64,000 nucleotides of DNA from Hydnum rufescens UP504 (Eukaryota; Basidiomycota; Agaricomycetes; Cantharellales; Hydnaceae), in NCBI GenBank assembly GCA_014904985.1, contig MU128919.1:205879-269878 (forward strand). The letters are read 5' to 3'. Both the position numbers and the translations under genes were made by a program. Below the pieces are notes generated by a model. It did no database searches. It worked only from the letters and a program-made list of their open reading frames with translations, and had not been told where the DNA came from. The stretch's first letter is position 1. Each line of letters begins with the position of its first letter. Shown in pieces: positions 60,655 through 64,000 of the stretch.

Positions 60655-63600
60655 ATGACAGAACCAGAGAAACGACCACTGAAAGATGTATCTTCGCCTG
60701 CTACAAGCCCACCCCCAAAGCGACACGAAGCAATCTTCTCCGCCAGTCCCATGTCCCCATCTCATGATGTCCTCCCTGTTGCACCACGCACTTCTGACGA
60801 TGCAACACCCACTGGGAACACTGCGTTCGATGATTTAGTTCTGAATGAGATGGCCGAAATGAGAATCACTCACCCTCTTTCAGAGGTGATGGCACCCAAT
60901 CTTCTTAATCGGATTGTGTTCCATGCCTCCGGTCGGCTGAATCAGAGGTACCAGGACCTTCTGGTGGCTGGAAGGTTGATCCAGGAGAAACCAGAACTCT
61001 TCGACTTGTTGTCCTCTGCTTTCAAGTTGGGAAGGTTTGGATCTATCCTTGAGCATCGTGAGTTCTCCATCTGTCATCTGCGCGCTCCCCCATATCGCGA
61101 GCCCTCATGTGTTTCTCAGCGTCCTTGCAAACACCCCGGTCCCCACCAACCACTCCGCGTCCCCCCAACGTAGTGCATCCCCAGATTCACGGTGAGTGTC
61201 ATTACTTGTGTCCCGCACTTCTTTCTGACCCGTATATCTGCAGAGCAAGGTGACAATATTGATTTCTTCGTTGGCTCTTTTCTTATCCCTTACTTCAGTG
61301 GTCTCGAAGGCTTGGCATGCGAAATACCTAGGCAATAGTCACAAGATTCTGCTAAAGCAACATCAATCGCATGTCGCGCCAAGAGTTCTATTCGAATTCC
61401 GTGGCTATTATTCAGAGTTCGGGGACTGGTAAATCGCGTATGGTTGATGCACAATCAGACCTGGTTTTCACGCTTCCGTTCAACTTGCGTCCTGATGATG
61501 AATCCAAAGGTCAGCTCTTCCCCCCGATGCCTCTCTAACATGTTCTTACTCTACGGTATTAGCCCACGCATTCCCTCCCCCAGACCCCCAAATGCGTAAC
61601 TATCTGTGTCAGCGAGTTTCCAATCTCGATGAGGCCCAGACTCGCTACCTGCATGTTCTGGGTCACCTCTTCCGAGAGGTTACGGACGAATTGAGTACGC
61701 TGCACCCGAACAAAGTCGCCACGTATGAAGAGCTAGCAATGAGCTGGCGGAAACACTTGGAGACCGATAAATATCAAACTCGTGCTAGAATATACGAGGG
61801 GGCCGTGAAACGGTGTACAAGCAGTGATTTGGTGCGTGCTTTATTCATGGTTTCCTGTTAGTTATTTATTCTCTGAGACAGGCCCGATGCGAAGAAAAAT
61901 ACCCGCTTCCGGACAATGCGAATGAAACCCACTCTGTATATGCTGTGTTGACAGATGGCGAAGGATGGATTGGAACGACTGATTCAATGCATCGATGGCT
62001 GCTGCATGTCGATCGAAGCCATACCGAGCCATCATGTAAAGTTGATGCTCTACTTCGATGAGGCTCACGTCCTTTCAAAGGAAATTTGCGACGGCCCCGG
62101 CCACAAGGATGTGTTTCATGCGCTTTGCTCGAGCTTCAACTATTTCATACGCTACCCCATATTCGTCATATATCTTTCGACGAACTCCGATATCAGTTAT
62201 CTCGCTCCCAAGGGATCCCTCGCCAGATCGGCTCGAGCACGCGAAAATCCCGAAGCACTGCAGGCTCCTGTGACGGAAACACCCTTCGACTGTTCTCCCC
62301 GCTTCCCGATCGTGCCCGGAGCACCCGAACTCAAACTGGAGCATGTTTGTTCGCTCGAATTCATGGCGCAGTTCGGTCGCCCATTGTAACTTCCCTATCT
62401 CTGCTTGTAGAAATCTTCCTGATAGCCTCCGCAGGTTCTGGTCCCTTCTGAATGCGGCCGGGTCTCACTCTGTCTCATATTCCTCCGAACTCATGAATCT
62501 GGCCCGTGCCAAATTGATCAATCACACTACTATTTTGGGAGGGCCTCGCACTCCTGAGGCAGGGCTGGCCGTTACTGATGTACTGTTACACCTCGATTTC
62601 GAGCCTCGGCGTCAAGTGGCACACGAGCAGGAAGCTGGAATGGTTGCGAGTCATATGCGCTTCGCATTTTCGATCCCGGAGGAGCCGGGAATATGTTCGT
62701 TCGGGATATCCATCGGAACCTTTTCTGGCCGAAGCGGCGTCGCGACAAATGGACTGAGTTTCAACGCACCAGACGTGATGGCTCCAGTGCGATGGCTCAG
62801 ATTCTCCGGGACGAATTCAGCAGCGGCCTCCTCGACCAAGGGCAACGCGGCGAAGTAGTATTTCGTCTACTTCTTTCGGAGGCGTACAGACGTGCGGTGC
62901 GACAGGATCATCCTGACAAATCCCCGCTCAACTTCAGCCAAGGCGCTAAGTTGACGACGTTCATCAAGCAACTGTTCTCGGCGGAATGTGCTGAAACGAT
63001 TTTGGAATGTATCCCCGACAACGTGAAAAGCCCAATGCGATTTGCGAGTGCGTTCGAACAGGCGATCGTCCGCTTCACCCACTTTGGCAAGATGGCAGAC
63101 GATACCGCGACCACTTCCTATGCGATGCTTGCAGCATTTGTCCGCTGTATGGCCGTAATCGGTTGGGATAGGCAAGAGACGGTGGACATTTTAATCCCCA
63201 TCCTGCTCAGGCCTAAGGAACCGCTGGCGGAGTCGGTAATGAGCGGTATCCTAATCCAGGTCAAGCGCCGCGAACAGGCCGGAACGTATCAGATTGACCA
63301 GACGACGCTCGACTTCTTCCCAGACAAGGGCGATAACCGGCCGTATGTCACATTGATTGCCGAGTTAGGCATTCAAGGCCGCGTTAACCCTCAGAAGAGG
63401 GTTCAGAAGAGGGTTATTCGAGAGAAGATACTGTTGGCAGCTCCGCGCCCCCTGCCAGAATCTATGTTCCCTGAAAAACCATCGCACTCTGACCCGACAC
63501 CTTCGGAACTTTACATACCCGACCAACCTAAATCAATCCACCATCCCAAAGACGTACACGCTCGATATTCCATTTTTGCTTACGGATGCTCCAGCAAAGT

Positions 63601-63871
63601 GTATGGAGTTGTCAGTGAGGACGACAGGGGTGTCTACAGATTTCTATTAGGGAATAGTAACTTCCTGGATGAGCATCCCCGACAGGATGTCGATTCGCTG
63701 GGTGTGGTGAAGATGATGAAACCGTTCTGGACTGTGGGGGTTGAGTGCTATCATTGGATACAGGTGCCGTTCCTTCATGCTTTCAAGGAATTGCCTCATG
63801 GGGCTGGATCCCTGCTTGTTGGGGAATATGATGACAAGGACTACAGTGAGCATCATGATACGATGCAGTGA
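60655..63871 (+). CDS. Large uncharacterised P-loop NTPase (AAA+/STAND-like), repeated-family type, with apparent frameshifts
   Basis: Function unknown. Exon 1 (60655-61057) is disordered with PPPKRHEAIFSA, then a helical part (LLNRIVFHASGRLNQRYQDL). A Pro-rich exon (LQTPRSPPTTPRPP) follows. The P-loop exon (about 61370-61507) reads VAIIQSSGTGKSRMVDAQSD then LVFTLPFNLRPDDES. Its Walker A is QSSGTGKS, lacking the usual first glycine. KLMLYFDEAHVLSK (about 62040) is Walker B and PIFVIYLSTNSDISYLAP resembles sensor 1. EFMAQFGRPL splits to FWSLLNAAGSHS, then HMRFAFSIPEE and a long C-terminal domain to HHDTMQ. Between 62670 and 62765 two frame changes are needed (SIPEE to YVRSGYPSEPFLAEAASRQM to EFQRTRRDGSS). 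A 12-bp tandem duplication (about 63392-63415) encodes QKRVQKRV. I recall similar NTPases as multicopy genes in Agaricomycetes. Confidence 0.72.
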
Positions 63872-64000
63872 TATAGCTAGTTTGGGAATGCACGGCAGAT
63901 CTGCACATTAATTCCACCGAAGTGTCGCACTAGGGCGCCGGTGGCGCCAGTAAGACATCCATGTATGCTTGTGAGGTACATTCCTCCAACGGTAGTGTAT
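63872..64000. other. 3' flank of the NTPase gene
   Basis: 129 bases to the window edge with GGCGCCGGTGGCGCC, a near-palindrome, at about 63931-63945. No gene is seen. Confidence 0.5.

Overview
The window is nuclear DNA of a filamentous basidiomycete, most likely an Agaricomycete. The evidence is dense genes on both strands, each split by many short (about 50-70 nt) GT-AG introns with CTRAY-like branch points, short intergenic gaps, and a gene set typical of mushroom-forming fungi: a CBM20 glucoamylase, a CGLL-type G-alpha, a DUR3 urea transporter, an UPF0643 protein and a lineage-specific P-loop NTPase. No prokaryotic, plasmid, phage or CRISPR feature is visible. Exon boundaries were worked out by hand from splice signals and family conservation, so most gene ends are firm but some internal junctions are approximate.

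Layout. 0-11 kb: CLC chloride/proton exchanger (-), PWWP chromatin protein (-), TFIIA large subunit (+), PPxY membrane protein (-), COQ3 methyltransferase (+). 11-18 kb: secreted glucoamylase (-), intracellular LysM protein (+), thymidylate synthase (+). 18-26 kb: about 1.5 kb without a recognisable gene, then DPH2 (+), NIMA-related kinase (-), SDHAF4 (-). 26-36 kb: a possible small cysteine-rich secreted protein (+), MsrA (-), G-alpha (-), an aromatic-acid-exporter-like membrane protein (-) and U2 snRNA (-). 36-50 kb: RPS2 (+), DUR3 (+), an unknown Ser/Pro-rich protein (+), UPF0643 (-), RPS23 (-), RNase H2 subunit B (+), mitochondrial uS9 (-). 52-57 kb: a homeodomain regulator (+) and a pyridoxamine-phosphate-oxidase-fold (BLI-3-like) protein (-). 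57-60 kb: a gene graveyard with broken pieces of a mitochondrial-type HSP70, a fatty acid synthase alpha subunit and a RecQ-like helicase. 60.6-63.9 kb: a large uncharacterised P-loop NTPase (+).

Most genes are unrelated housekeeping neighbours, not a cluster. The accessory part is the right end (about 57-64 kb), where dead gene fragments sit beside the NTPase; this is the best place to look for an undescribed element. A second theme is a scatter of apparent single-base frameshifts in otherwise well-conserved genes (PWWP, SDHAF4, DUR3, UPF0643, homeodomain, BLI-3-like, NTPase), several at homopolymers. Consensus sequencing error explains this better than true pseudogenes, but it must be settled before any gene is called broken.
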